Assembly: GCA_008501785.1 (NCBI GenBank)
Contig: QQUD01000045.1
Coordinates: 1 to 6,507, forward strand
Length of the DNA stretch: 6,507 bases
Source: Chloroflexota bacterium
GTDB lineage: Bacteria > Chloroflexota > Anaerolineae > Promineifilales > Promineifilaceae
Reading direction: 5' to 3'
Shown here: piece after piece, positions 1-6,507 of the stretch
Layout: each line of letters begins with the position of its first letter
How positions within the stretch are numbered: position 1 is the stretch's first letter
The notes under the pieces: generated by a model
The model's database searches: none
What the model saw: only the letters and a program-made list of their open reading frames with translations
Told to the model about the DNA's origin: nothing
Position numbers and translations under genes: made by a program

Positions 1-695
1 TGGTGGTCATCGATCCGGATCGAGATGCATTGCTCGAAGGGGTTGATCAAAGTCAAGCTGCGAGATTGGCAAAACGAATTAGCTCCATCCCCATTGCAGT
101 AGATACAATAAAATTGCAGCCGATTAATAGGAAGCCTGGATCGACCAATATCATGACGATGGGGTCGCTCCATTATCCACCCAATGCTGATGGTATTCGC
201 TGGTTTTTGCAGGAAGTTTTCCCCCTCGTGCAAAAGCAGATGCCCTATGTAACGTTAACCGTTATTGGCAAAAGCCCCCCCGCTGATTTTATTGAAATGG
301 CGAATGAGAGCAACGGGGCGATTGAGGTCACTGGGTTTGTGGATGAACTGACCCCGTATATGGAACGGGCAGCTTTAATGGTTGTACCTGTGCGTGCTGG
401 CAGCGGGATGCGGGTGCGGCTGCTTGAGGCGTTTGCACGGGCGATGCCTGCTGTAACCACGACGATTGGTTTGGAAGGCATTACAGCAACACATGATAAA
501 GAGATTTTGATTGCTGATACGCCGCAGACGTTTGCAGATGAGACGATACGGGTATTGCAGGATGAGAATTTGCAGACGCGGTTGGCGGAAAACGGCCGTT
601 TCTTAGCTGAAAATAAATACGATTGGCAAGTGGCACTACGCCAAATGGATAAAGTTTATGCTGAAGCAGCAAACACAAAAGTTAGCACACAATAA
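1..695 (+). CDS. GT4-family (GT-B fold) glycosyltransferase, 5'-truncated by window edge
   Basis: This is the C-terminal half of a cytoplasmic glycosyltransferase that moves a sugar from a nucleotide-activated donor onto an acceptor, probably in surface polysaccharide or glycolipid synthesis. The frame is open at the left edge. The GTG at position 3 is only the first start-like codon and is not the true start, because the whole N-terminal acceptor domain is absent. Counting from that codon, a Rossmann-like donor domain begins at MGSLHYPPN (53-61), followed by TLTVIGKSP (84-92) and VTGFVDEL (109-116). The donor-site block PVRAGSGMRVRLLEAFA lies at about 129-145. The second Glu of the family's E-x7-E motif is kept (E142), but the first position is Ser. 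This variant occurs in the GT4 branch with an 'R-A-G-S-G' loop. The Gly usually found before the Pro of 'A-x-G-x-P' is Ala here. The sugar and acceptor cannot be read from the sequence. The stop is TAA at 693-695, inside the start region of the next gene, which suggests co-transcription. Confidence 0.88.
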   Translation, partial: VVIDPDRDALLEGVDQSQAARLAKRISSIPIAVDTIKLQPINRKPGSTNIMTMGSLHYPPNADGIRWFLQEVFPLVQKQMPYVTLTVIGKSPPADFIEMANESNGAIEVTGFVDELTPYMERAALMVVPVRAGSGMRVRLLEAFARAMPAVTTTIGLEGITATHDKEILIADTPQTFADETIRVLQDENLQTRLAENGRFLAENKYDWQVALRQMDKVYAEAANTKVSTQ

Positions 696-2022
696 TATTT
701 GGGCAGAAACACGCATGTGGTTCATACTGATTTTAGCTGTTTCTGTGGTGTCCAGGGTGGTTGTGGCGCTGGTTCTCGGGAATCAGGTCACGTTTATGCC
801 TGGAATTGCGGATCAAGTTTCGTATCATAATCTGGCATTACGTGTGTTGGGTGGACATGGCTTTTCATTTGGGGAAGCGTGGTGGCCAGCAACCCCCGCC
901 GGTGAACCGACGGCTCACTGGTCTTATTTGTACACGATGTATTTGGTTGTCGTGTATGCATTGACTGGATCGAATCCAATTGTGGCGCGTATCATTCAAG
1001 CGATTGCTGTAGGCCTTTTGATGCCATTACTTGTCAATCGTTTGGCTAACCTGATTTTTTCACCAAAATCGAAGGCTGCAAAGCTGTCTCCGTTGTTCGC
1101 GAATGGGGAGAGAATTGGGATGGTGGCAGCGGGGATAACGGCCGTTTACTTCTACTTCATCTATTATTCGGCAGCGTTAATGACCGAAGCCTTTTACATT
1201 TCCAGCATTTTATGGGTATTTTGCGTTGCCCTAGAAATGAGACAAAAAAAAGAAGAACTTTCCTGGCGGAATTGGTTATTCCTTGGCGTGGCTCTTGGTG
1301 TAACCGTTCTCCTGAGACAACTTTTCTTATTGTTTATTCCATTTATGCTGCTTTGGATGTGGTTTGCAATTCGTCCCAAACTTTGGCATGTTATTTTGCC
1401 ATTAGCCGTGATTGTTTTAATGATTCTTCCCTGGACCATTCGTAACTATCTAGCTTTTGATTATTTTGTGCTGCTTAACACCAATTCTGGATTTGCTTTT
1501 TATTGGGGGAATCATGAGATTTACGGTACAAAATTCATCCCAATCCTATCGACTCAAACTTATTTTGAACTGCTACCAAAAGAGTTGCTTCACTTAAGTG
1601 AAGCAGAACTCGATTCAGCCTTGGCGGAAATCGCCGTTCAAAAGGTTATTGCGGATCCCTGGCGATATATTCAACTATCGATTAGCCGCATTCCCTTTTA
1701 TTTTCAGTTTTGGCCGACTGCTGAATCTGGATTCATTAGCAACGTTTCGCGTGTGGCTAGTTTTGGTCTCTTTTTGCCCTTTATGCTGTTTGGATTATGG
1801 CAAACAGCAAAAGTTCGTTTTCCCTCCTTCTTGGATTTTTTGGCCTCTCCCTTCACCTTATTGATTCTTTTTGCAGGGTTTTATACGGGAATTCATATAT
1901 TGACCTGGACATTGGTGCGGTATCGGTTGCCGGTGGATGCAATTTTAATTGTTTTTGCGGGAATTGCTGTGGCGGCGGTGTTGGAATACGGCCGTAATCG
2001 CTTCCAAAAATCTTCACTCTAA
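658..2022 (+). CDS. GT-C fold membrane glycosyltransferase (GT39/ArnT-like, PMT_2 type)
   Basis: This 454-residue integral membrane protein probably transfers a sugar from a polyprenyl-phosphate donor on the outer face of the membrane, as GT39/ArnT/PMT relatives do. About ten hydrophobic segments are visible, for example near residues 21-41, 86-103, 107-127, 155-192, 208-237, 243-259, 365-381, 397-416 and 425-441. The first external loop holds D52 in GIADQVSYHNLALRVLGGHG, the position of the family's catalytic acidic residue. Other family-like signatures are LMTEAFY (174-180), PWTIRNY (258-264) and RYRLPVDAIL (421-430). Length is usual for the short bacterial members. The chosen ATG overlaps the upstream glycosyltransferase by 38 bases, with a weak GGA at 647-649. 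An in-frame ATG at 715 (M20, directly before the first membrane helix, with GGG at 701-703) is a credible alternative that removes the overlap. The neighbour suggests a shared glycan assembly pathway. Substrate is unknown, and oligosaccharide polymerase-like roles cannot be excluded. Confidence 0.82.
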   Translation: MLKQQTQKLAHNNIWAETRMWFILILAVSVVSRVVVALVLGNQVTFMPGIADQVSYHNLALRVLGGHGFSFGEAWWPATPAGEPTAHWSYLYTMYLVVVYALTGSNPIVARIIQAIAVGLLMPLLVNRLANLIFSPKSKAAKLSPLFANGERIGMVAAGITAVYFYFIYYSAALMTEAFYISSILWVFCVALEMRQKKEELSWRNWLFLGVALGVTVLLRQLFLLFIPFMLLWMWFAIRPKLWHVILPLAVIVLMILPWTIRNYLAFDYFVLLNTNSGFAFYWGNHEIYGTKFIPILSTQTYFELLPKELLHLSEAELDSALAEIAVQKVIADPWRYIQLSISRIPFYFQFWPTAESGFISNVSRVASFGLFLPFMLFGLWQTAKVRFPSFLDFLASPFTLLILFAGFYTGIHILTWTLVRYRLPVDAILIVFAGIAVAAVLEYGRNRFQKSSL

Positions 2023-2066
2023 ATTAGTAATCCCAACACATACCAGCGAGATACCTCTCGGCAACC

Positions 2067-2173
2067 GTCATTCCGAAGGCCCCTGAGGAACCCACAGCAT
2101 CTTTACTGTACAGATCGTAGGGATTTCTCTTCAAGGCACCTGCCCTGAGCGCAGCCGAACGGGTCGAAATGAC
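2067..2173. repeat. Dispersed repeat with inverted termini (REP/MITE-like)
   Basis: The unit begins with GTCATTCCGA (2067-2076) and ends with TCGAAATGAC (2164-2173). The ends are inverted copies of each other with one mismatch. Inside, CCCTGAG occurs at 2081-2087 and again at 2143-2149, and an 8-base perfect palindrome CTGTACAG lies at 2106-2113. It is more GC-rich than the AT-rich DNA to its right. From memory, units with these end sequences are dispersed in many copies between genes in several environmental bacterial genomes, including Chloroflexota. Only one copy is present here, so its repetitive nature is not shown by this window. It encodes no protein and may be a non-autonomous mobile palindrome. 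Confidence 0.6.
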
Positions 2174-2327
2174 ATTTTTAGATTGTCAACTGAGAAAAAT
2201 CAGTCTAGTGAATAATTTGAAGAGAGGGTGGGGTTGGTTGAGAGTGATAACTGTAAATTATTTTCGAAAGAATAGCTTATCAATAATGAAGCATGTGTTT
2301 ATTGGAACAACACCATTTAGTAGAAAT

Positions 2328-2363
2328 GGGTGGTAAAGTTTTTTTAACAAAACTTTACCACCC
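2328..2363. terminator. Hairpin, probable (bidirectional) intrinsic terminator
   Basis: A perfect 15-bp stem pairs GGGTGGTAAAGTTTT (2328-2342) with AAAACTTTACCACCC (2349-2363) across a 6-base loop. On the + strand the stem is followed by TTATTATTT, and on the - strand by ATTTCTA. It lies 58 bases past the stop of the - strand propeller gene and about 300 bases past the stop of the + strand membrane gene. Its place between convergent genes fits a terminator serving the - strand operon and possibly both. Neither T-tract is ideal, so Rho-independent action is likely but not certain. Confidence 0.72.
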
Positions 2364-2421
2364 TTATTATTTACCAAAACTCGATCTTTGCCAGAACTGA
2401 CAACAAGGTACTGCAATTACC

Positions 2422-5139
2422 TCATTGTGCTTCAAGCGCCGCTGTTACATTTTGAATATAGAAAAGGTCTCCGACCATAAACCCTGGAGAACTAATATAT
2501 TTGCTTAATTCACTTCTAGATTCTCCCAAAATATATGCTTTAGCCATAAACAACGCATTTGTGTCATAGAGGGGAGCCATTGCGCTTTCTGTTTGTGATG
2601 CATTAAATCTGGAAGCAAACCAGTATGGTGCAACATATTCATACTCATCAACTGCATCTTGAATCGTCGCGAGATGATTTTGATTGAGATAATCTCCTAG
2701 CTCCGGTACAAGCATAATGAAATTGCGTGACACATTCAGTGGCCTTGAATCAAACCCGGCACCACTATCTTGCCAAGGTGTATCTTTACTGAAAGAATTA
2801 ACACGCATTGACAACAGTCTGTCTAATTCATTTTGTACCGTTGAACGTAGTTGGGCATCTTGTGAACTCTTGTTTGCAACTTCTTGCAGCTCAAGAAAAC
2901 CAATATACCCGGCAATATAGCCATTCAAATGCCAAGGTTTTTGCTCAAAATAGCTTGAATCTTTCGTAACTGGAACTTCAAGCTCACTCTTTGCCAAATT
3001 GTAGACATTAACAGCCTCACCTGGGAAAATCTCAGCGTACTTCCACATACCATAAAAATTATACTGTGGATAGTTCCACGCCCATTCATTCCCAGCACCA
3101 CGTCGATCAACATAGTCTGCTAATGAACTCTCCACCTCGGGTGGCAAATCGATTGATTCTCTTGGCTGACCATCAGCCCAACCAATACGGCCGTACATAT
3201 CCGAATCGAAGTAGCTCGAGAAAATCATTTGCAGATATGGTCTTGCCTCTGCCTGTAATTCAGGTGAAAGATATGGGTAAGCTTTCGTTAGCGTATAGAG
3301 CGTATCACCAGGATTGATAAAATAATCGGCAAGCTCCCATCTTTGAAACTGGCCTGCATTATAATATCCAGGTCGCAACTTCCCGGCGTCGATCATTTTT
3401 TGAATTTCTTCCTCAAGTAGAGCCTTCAATTCATTTTCAGTCAGCGAGTCTCCGGACATAGAAGGTGATGCTTTTGTCAGAAGGGGCAGCTTTCCTGGGC
3501 CATTGCCAGACCCATATGCGATAATCGCATTACTACGGTGTACATACAACCGTTCTTGGTGTGGAATAATCGGATTTTGATCGCCATGATTGTGATAAAC
3601 ACCATTGATACTGTTACCATACCATCCTCGTAGCCTTTCTTGCTCAGGCAAAACTGTCCACATTGAATCATAACCAGGAGCTAGCTGGCTCAGAGGTCTT
3701 GAGTAAGTCCATAAACTGCTGGACGTAGAACCACCAGAACTGTCGATATAGCTGCCAACTCGATCACAACAAATATTCCGGTAAATCAGATTGCCGCCCA
3801 TTGAAGTTGCCTGGGGTTCATCAACTGCACCGCCGCCACCAATAACGCTAAACAAAGAGGGATAATCAGGATTCCATCCCATCATTTGGCCCTGAGCGAT
3901 CCAGTTTTTCTGGTAAATATTATGCACGTACAGAATATTATCTGCGCCAACAATAGGTGGATATCTGTTGCCAGATTGAGTTCCCCACATCGTTACTGGG
4001 AAGTATTCTTGCCTTCCATCATTGTCTGAATCAAATGTAAATTCAGAACCATTTGCTTGATTTAACATAGCAACAACACGTCGCCATGGTTTCTCTTCAA
4101 AATATTCAGTTATTTCTGATACATCAATGACTGAGTTGTTTTGTGCCCATGAATGATTGGCGTATACTTGACTACCCAATGTGGTACCATTTGATGAATC
4201 TCCAAAGATAGCGTCACGATCCATGTAATAAGATTGAGCATAGAAATTGCCGTTATCATCTAATACACTTCGGGTTCCAGGGTCTAAATCATAACGATAA
4301 CCTGGTGTGCCAGAAAAAATTACTTTATCCTGATAAATCACGGGCCAATAAGATTGATATTGTTCACCTGGGAGCCTGCTAGATTTCCAAATAAGCTGTC
4401 CTGTATGTACATTTAATGCATATCCATAATTGTCATTTGCAGCAAAATACACAACACCATTATTATAGGCTGCCGATAAACGAATGGGTCCGCCTGCTTT
4501 AAATTTCCAAATCAATTGGCCAGCTTCAGATGTATTGTGTGCGCCAATGGCATACATATATCCATCTTGATTGCCCAAAATTACTTTGCCATCAACCACC
4601 AGTGGATTTGTATCATATCCTGCCAATGCTTCATCAAATGACCATAAATATGTACCCGAACTTGCATCGAGAGCATGGAGTTTGCGATCATACCCGCCAA
4701 CATAAACGACATTATTTGCAACTGTTGGTGAATGGCCTAATGGCATCTCTGTATCGAATCGCCAGGCAACAGAACCATTTGCTGCATTTAAAGCATACAA
4801 TCCATCTGATGTCGAAATATACAGCAAACCATTGCTTGCAATAATTTGAACATTTTGTGGAATATATGCTTCGATTGGTCGATACCATTCTACGTCGAGA
4901 TCATAACCTGATACTTCCTCGTCTAAATAAGATGTTCTCTGAGGATTCCCCGCTACCATTGACCAACTTGCTTCGGGGGGTAGAGGCCGATTAATAATTG
5001 GTAGGTAAATATTTGCCGTGCTGGCGGCATTGACAGATGTTGTTTTGTTGCTTTCTGTAATAGAAGTTGGTACAAAACTGCCGATTATGAATAGAAAGAG
5101 CATGAATAATATGAGAAAATTGAGTTTATTTTTGAGCAT
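2422..5139 (-). CDS. Secreted PQQ-like beta-propeller protein with C-terminal alpha-helical domain
   Basis: This 905-residue protein has a signal peptide (K3 and K5, hydrophobic core about 8-23, possible cleavage near V36-N37-A38). IYLPIINR (44-51) follows directly. A beta-propeller covers about 58-540, with tryptophan-docking repeats of the form A-x-(N/D)-x-x-x-G-x-x-x-W ending at W126, W166, W211 and W251. That 40-45 residue spacing is typical of PQQ/PQQ-like blades. Later blades are irregular and carry a DSDNDG calcium-type loop (370-375) and the only two cysteines, adjacent at 457-458. A linker near 550-570 leads to a Trp/Tyr-rich helical domain (about 570-905), possibly an alpha/alpha toroid, which I cannot assign to a family. 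No quinoprotein active site is recognisable, so it is probably a binding or scaffold propeller, though a glycan-active enzyme is possible. An earlier in-frame ATG (5191-5193) would overlap the upstream gene and add 18 polar residues before the signal peptide. The ATG at 5137-5139 with its GGAG site is preferred. It is the second gene of the - strand pair. Confidence 0.85.
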   Translation of the reverse strand: MLKNKLNFLILFMLFLFIIGSFVPTSITESNKTTSVNAASTANIYLPIINRPLPPEASWSMVAGNPQRTSYLDEEVSGYDLDVEWYRPIEAYIPQNVQIIASNGLLYISTSDGLYALNAANGSVAWRFDTEMPLGHSPTVANNVVYVGGYDRKLHALDASSGTYLWSFDEALAGYDTNPLVVDGKVILGNQDGYMYAIGAHNTSEAGQLIWKFKAGGPIRLSAAYNNGVVYFAANDNYGYALNVHTGQLIWKSSRLPGEQYQSYWPVIYQDKVIFSGTPGYRYDLDPGTRSVLDDNGNFYAQSYYMDRDAIFGDSSNGTTLGSQVYANHSWAQNNSVIDVSEITEYFEEKPWRRVVAMLNQANGSEFTFDSDNDGRQEYFPVTMWGTQSGNRYPPIVGADNILYVHNIYQKNWIAQGQMMGWNPDYPSLFSVIGGGGAVDEPQATSMGGNLIYRNICCDRVGSYIDSSGGSTSSSLWTYSRPLSQLAPGYDSMWTVLPEQERLRGWYGNSINGVYHNHGDQNPIIPHQERLYVHRSNAIIAYGSGNGPGKLPLLTKASPSMSGDSLTENELKALLEEEIQKMIDAGKLRPGYYNAGQFQRWELADYFINPGDTLYTLTKAYPYLSPELQAEARPYLQMIFSSYFDSDMYGRIGWADGQPRESIDLPPEVESSLADYVDRRGAGNEWAWNYPQYNFYGMWKYAEIFPGEAVNVYNLAKSELEVPVTKDSSYFEQKPWHLNGYIAGYIGFLELQEVANKSSQDAQLRSTVQNELDRLLSMRVNSFSKDTPWQDSGAGFDSRPLNVSRNFIMLVPELGDYLNQNHLATIQDAVDEYEYVAPYWFASRFNASQTESAMAPLYDTNALFMAKAYILGESRSELSKYISSPGFMVGDLFYIQNVTAALEAQ

Positions 5140-5146
5140 TCTGCTT

Positions 5147-5150
5147 CTCC
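5147..5150 (-). promoter_or_regulatory. Ribosome binding site of the propeller gene
   Basis: GGAG on the - strand sits 7 bases before the ATG at 5137-5139 and just after the TAA stop (5153-5155) of the upstream gene. It fixes the start of the propeller protein at the signal peptide rather than at the in-frame ATG 54 bases further upstream. The 13-base gap between the two genes implies one transcript. Confidence 0.8.
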
Positions 5151-5152
5151 AT

Positions 5153-6507
5153 TTATTTTGATTCGATGATAGGAAGATAGATTTGCGATCCATTAATAAA
5201 GAGATGGATTGTTTCTGACTTTGTTACGGAATTGCTGGTCGTGGTAATTGGGATGGCATATATTTCCCCTGATAACGGTGGATTACTGCGATTATCTGTT
5301 ATTTCAAGTGTGACTTCGCCACCGGGTGCGGAAATTTGATCTGTTGAAAATGTTATGTCTAAGTCATTTAGTGGACTAGTTGCAGATATGAATACTGTTT
5401 CTTCAAATCCACTATTGTGATTTATTAAAAGATTAAATTGAGCGACCCCATTAGCTGGGATATATGCAGATTTTGGTGTTACTTCTAGTTCAAATGCTGG
5501 ATTACCCCAAGTAATATTTAATGTTGGGCGAGCTTGTGCATTCCAATCTCCAACGTCTGAAGAAGAGAAATATTTTCCGCTGTGATAGTCACCATCCGCT
5601 GAATATAATGCGAGATTAACCGGCTGGCCTCCCGCATAAGCTTCTTGGACTGCTTTTGTAACGTCCCACTGAATCGGGATTCCTGGCCAATCTGGGAAAC
5701 TGGTAAGTACCCCAACTGTAGCTCCAGAAATGTTTTCTACTGCCAATGGTGCATTATTCCAAGTTATTGTTGATTCACGCCAATCGTCATGAATTGTGAA
5801 TGCCTGAATGTATGAGGGGTTCGCTTCACTGGGGCTTGCATTTCCAAATTGATGCATGGTTAATGTTGCTGATAGAATTGATTTATTGGCAGGAAGGGTC
5901 GTCAAGGGGAATTTGACATAATATTTTGAGAAACAAGGCCAATCTGATACGTCCCATTGATTTTGAATATTGATTTGAGTGTCATTTGCATAATTGGCAT
6001 CACCCCAGCCATTGAAAAAATCTGGATCAAATGCTGCCCCGCAAATGGTGCTGCCACCGACATGAGAATCTTCGACATTGATGCCATTTAACCCCTGCCG
6101 TATTGTAGTTGTTCCGCCAGGGATTGCATCTGATGTTGAATAGGTCGTTTCACCAAAGTGTAGTGTGCCCCATGTTGTTGGTTGGTGTGAACTTATCGAT
6201 TCTGGCCAAGTTTGGATGGAACTATTAGTGCCGCTATTGTTGTCTCGATCATGTACGGCGACGGCAAAAGCCCAAGTTGTGCCAGCTTCTGGAGGCGTAG
6301 ATAGACCAAGACTGCTAAAAGGTATATCAATTGTGGCTATCCATCCGCGATCTCCCTGGTCATTATTGTTGAGAGCAACGCCTTTCCACCCTGTGGTGGT
6401 TGAAATTGATGCTGAATTTGAAACCCATGCTGCGCCATTCCAATTGTTAACAGTTTGAAAATTTTCAGTTGGTTCGTGGTAATATTTTAATTGTGAGGAG
6501 AATTGAT
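5153..6507 (-). CDS. CBM9-like / DNRLRE / Ig-like extracellular protein, 5' end beyond window
   Basis: The frame is open from the window edge to TAA at 5153-5155, giving 450 visible residues without a start. No ATG or GTG occurs in frame upstream. The TTG at 5903-5905 (residue 201) lies inside a domain and is not a start. Visible residues 20-118 match a CBM9-like carbohydrate-binding fold: GWIATIDIPFSSLGL (54-68), AVAVHDRDNN (81-90), QTWPE (98-102) and TWGTLHFG (111-118). A DNRLRE domain follows (about 132-335), with SILSATLTMHQ, WRESTITWNNAP (242-253), QWDVTKAVQ (279-287) and RPTLNITW (326-333). An Ig-like beta domain spans about 338-438, from FELEVTP to ETIHLFING. The C-terminus is QIYLPIIESK. 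These domains are typical of secreted or surface carbohydrate-binding proteins. The missing N-terminus could carry a signal peptide, more binding domains or a catalytic domain. It is co-oriented with the propeller gene 13 bases downstream and probably translationally coupled. Confidence 0.8.
   Translation of the reverse strand, partial: QFSSQLKYYHEPTENFQTVNNWNGAAWVSNSASISTTTGWKGVALNNNDQGDRGWIATIDIPFSSLGLSTPPEAGTTWAFAVAVHDRDNNSGTNSSIQTWPESISSHQPTTWGTLHFGETTYSTSDAIPGGTTTIRQGLNGINVEDSHVGGSTICGAAFDPDFFNGWGDANYANDTQINIQNQWDVSDWPCFSKYYVKFPLTTLPANKSILSATLTMHQFGNASPSEANPSYIQAFTIHDDWRESTITWNNAPLAVENISGATVGVLTSFPDWPGIPIQWDVTKAVQEAYAGGQPVNLALYSADGDYHSGKYFSSSDVGDWNAQARPTLNITWGNPAFELEVTPKSAYIPANGVAQFNLLINHNSGFEETVFISATSPLNDLDITFSTDQISAPGGEVTLEITDNRSNPPLSGEIYAIPITTTSNSVTKSETIHLFINGSQIYLPIIESK

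Larger units (their letters stand above)
2023..2421. other. Intergenic gap between convergent operons
   Basis: This 399-base gap separates the stop of the + strand membrane glycosyltransferase from the stop of the - strand propeller protein. I see no convincing coding frame. It contains a palindrome-ended repeat (2067-2173), an AT-rich stretch without recognised signals (about 2174-2320) and a strong hairpin (2328-2363). As both flanking genes end here, promoters are not expected. Confidence 0.8.

Noticed and set aside
2047..2060. Short hairpin CGAGA-TACC-TCTCG soon after the + strand stop
   Set aside because: The stem is only 5 bp and has no T-tract, so it is not a convincing terminator.
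2189..2204. Small hairpin ACTGA-GAAAAA-TCAGT
   Set aside because: A 5-bp stem of this kind is expected by chance in AT-rich DNA.
2023..2421. CRISPR array, tRNA or small RNA gene in the gap
   Set aside because: There are no regularly spaced direct repeats and no cloverleaf or T-loop signature. Only the repeat and the terminator-like hairpin stand out.
4530..4844. 104-residue + strand frame
   Set aside because: It is antisense to the propeller blades, rich in His/Leu/Gln from reverse-complement codons, and shows no domain or ribosome site.
2422..5139. Functional PQQ-dependent dehydrogenase
   Set aside because: The blade signatures are PQQ-like, but the calcium/PQQ-binding catalytic residues and overall layout of quinoprotein dehydrogenases are not recognisable, and the C-terminal domain does not fit that family.
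5140..5193. ATG at 5191-5193 as start of the propeller protein
   Set aside because: It lies inside the upstream coding sequence and puts 18 polar residues before the signal peptide. The GGAG site at 5147-5150 serves the ATG at 5137-5139.
5903..5905. TTG as the start codon of a 250-residue protein
   Set aside because: The frame stays open upstream to the window edge and encodes a CBM9-like domain and the first half of the DNRLRE domain. The TTG is inside the latter.
6165..6458. 97-residue + strand frame near the right edge
   Set aside because: It lies opposite the CBM9-like coding sequence and has low-complexity, non-domain content. It is a shadow frame.

Overview
The window most likely comes from a Chloroflexota bacterium (Anaerolineae- or Caldilineae-like). 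This is inferred from the style of its secreted proteins, which carry a Y-L-P-I-I motif next to a signal peptide or at the very C-terminus, and from a palindromic dispersed repeat of a kind I associate with such genomes. No marker gene is present, so the assignment is tentative.

Layout: two convergent gene pairs face each other across a 399-base gap. On the + strand (1-2022) lies the C-terminal half of a GT4-type cytoplasmic glycosyltransferase, followed with a 38-base overlap by a multi-spanning GT-C (GT39/ArnT-like) membrane glycosyltransferase. This looks like the end of a surface-glycan or protein-glycosylation operon. The gap (2023-2421) holds a roughly 107-base repeat with inverted ends and a perfect 15-bp hairpin that probably serves as a terminator.

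On the - strand (6507-2422) two exported-type proteins are encoded 13 bases apart. The upstream one is open to the window edge, so its start is missing. It shows a CBM9-like carbohydrate-binding domain, a DNRLRE domain, an Ig-like domain and a terminal YLPII motif. The only start-like codon in its visible frame, a TTG at 5903-5905, lies inside the DNRLRE domain and is not a real start. The downstream one is a 905-residue secreted protein with a PQQ-like beta-propeller and an alpha-helical C-terminal domain of unknown function. Its start is set by a clear GGAG ribosome binding site at 5147-5150.

The - strand pair reads as an extracellular carbohydrate-binding or cell-surface module, and the + strand pair builds glycans. 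A functional link between them is only inference. The least explained part is the propeller plus helical-domain protein together with its CBM9-like/DNRLRE partner.
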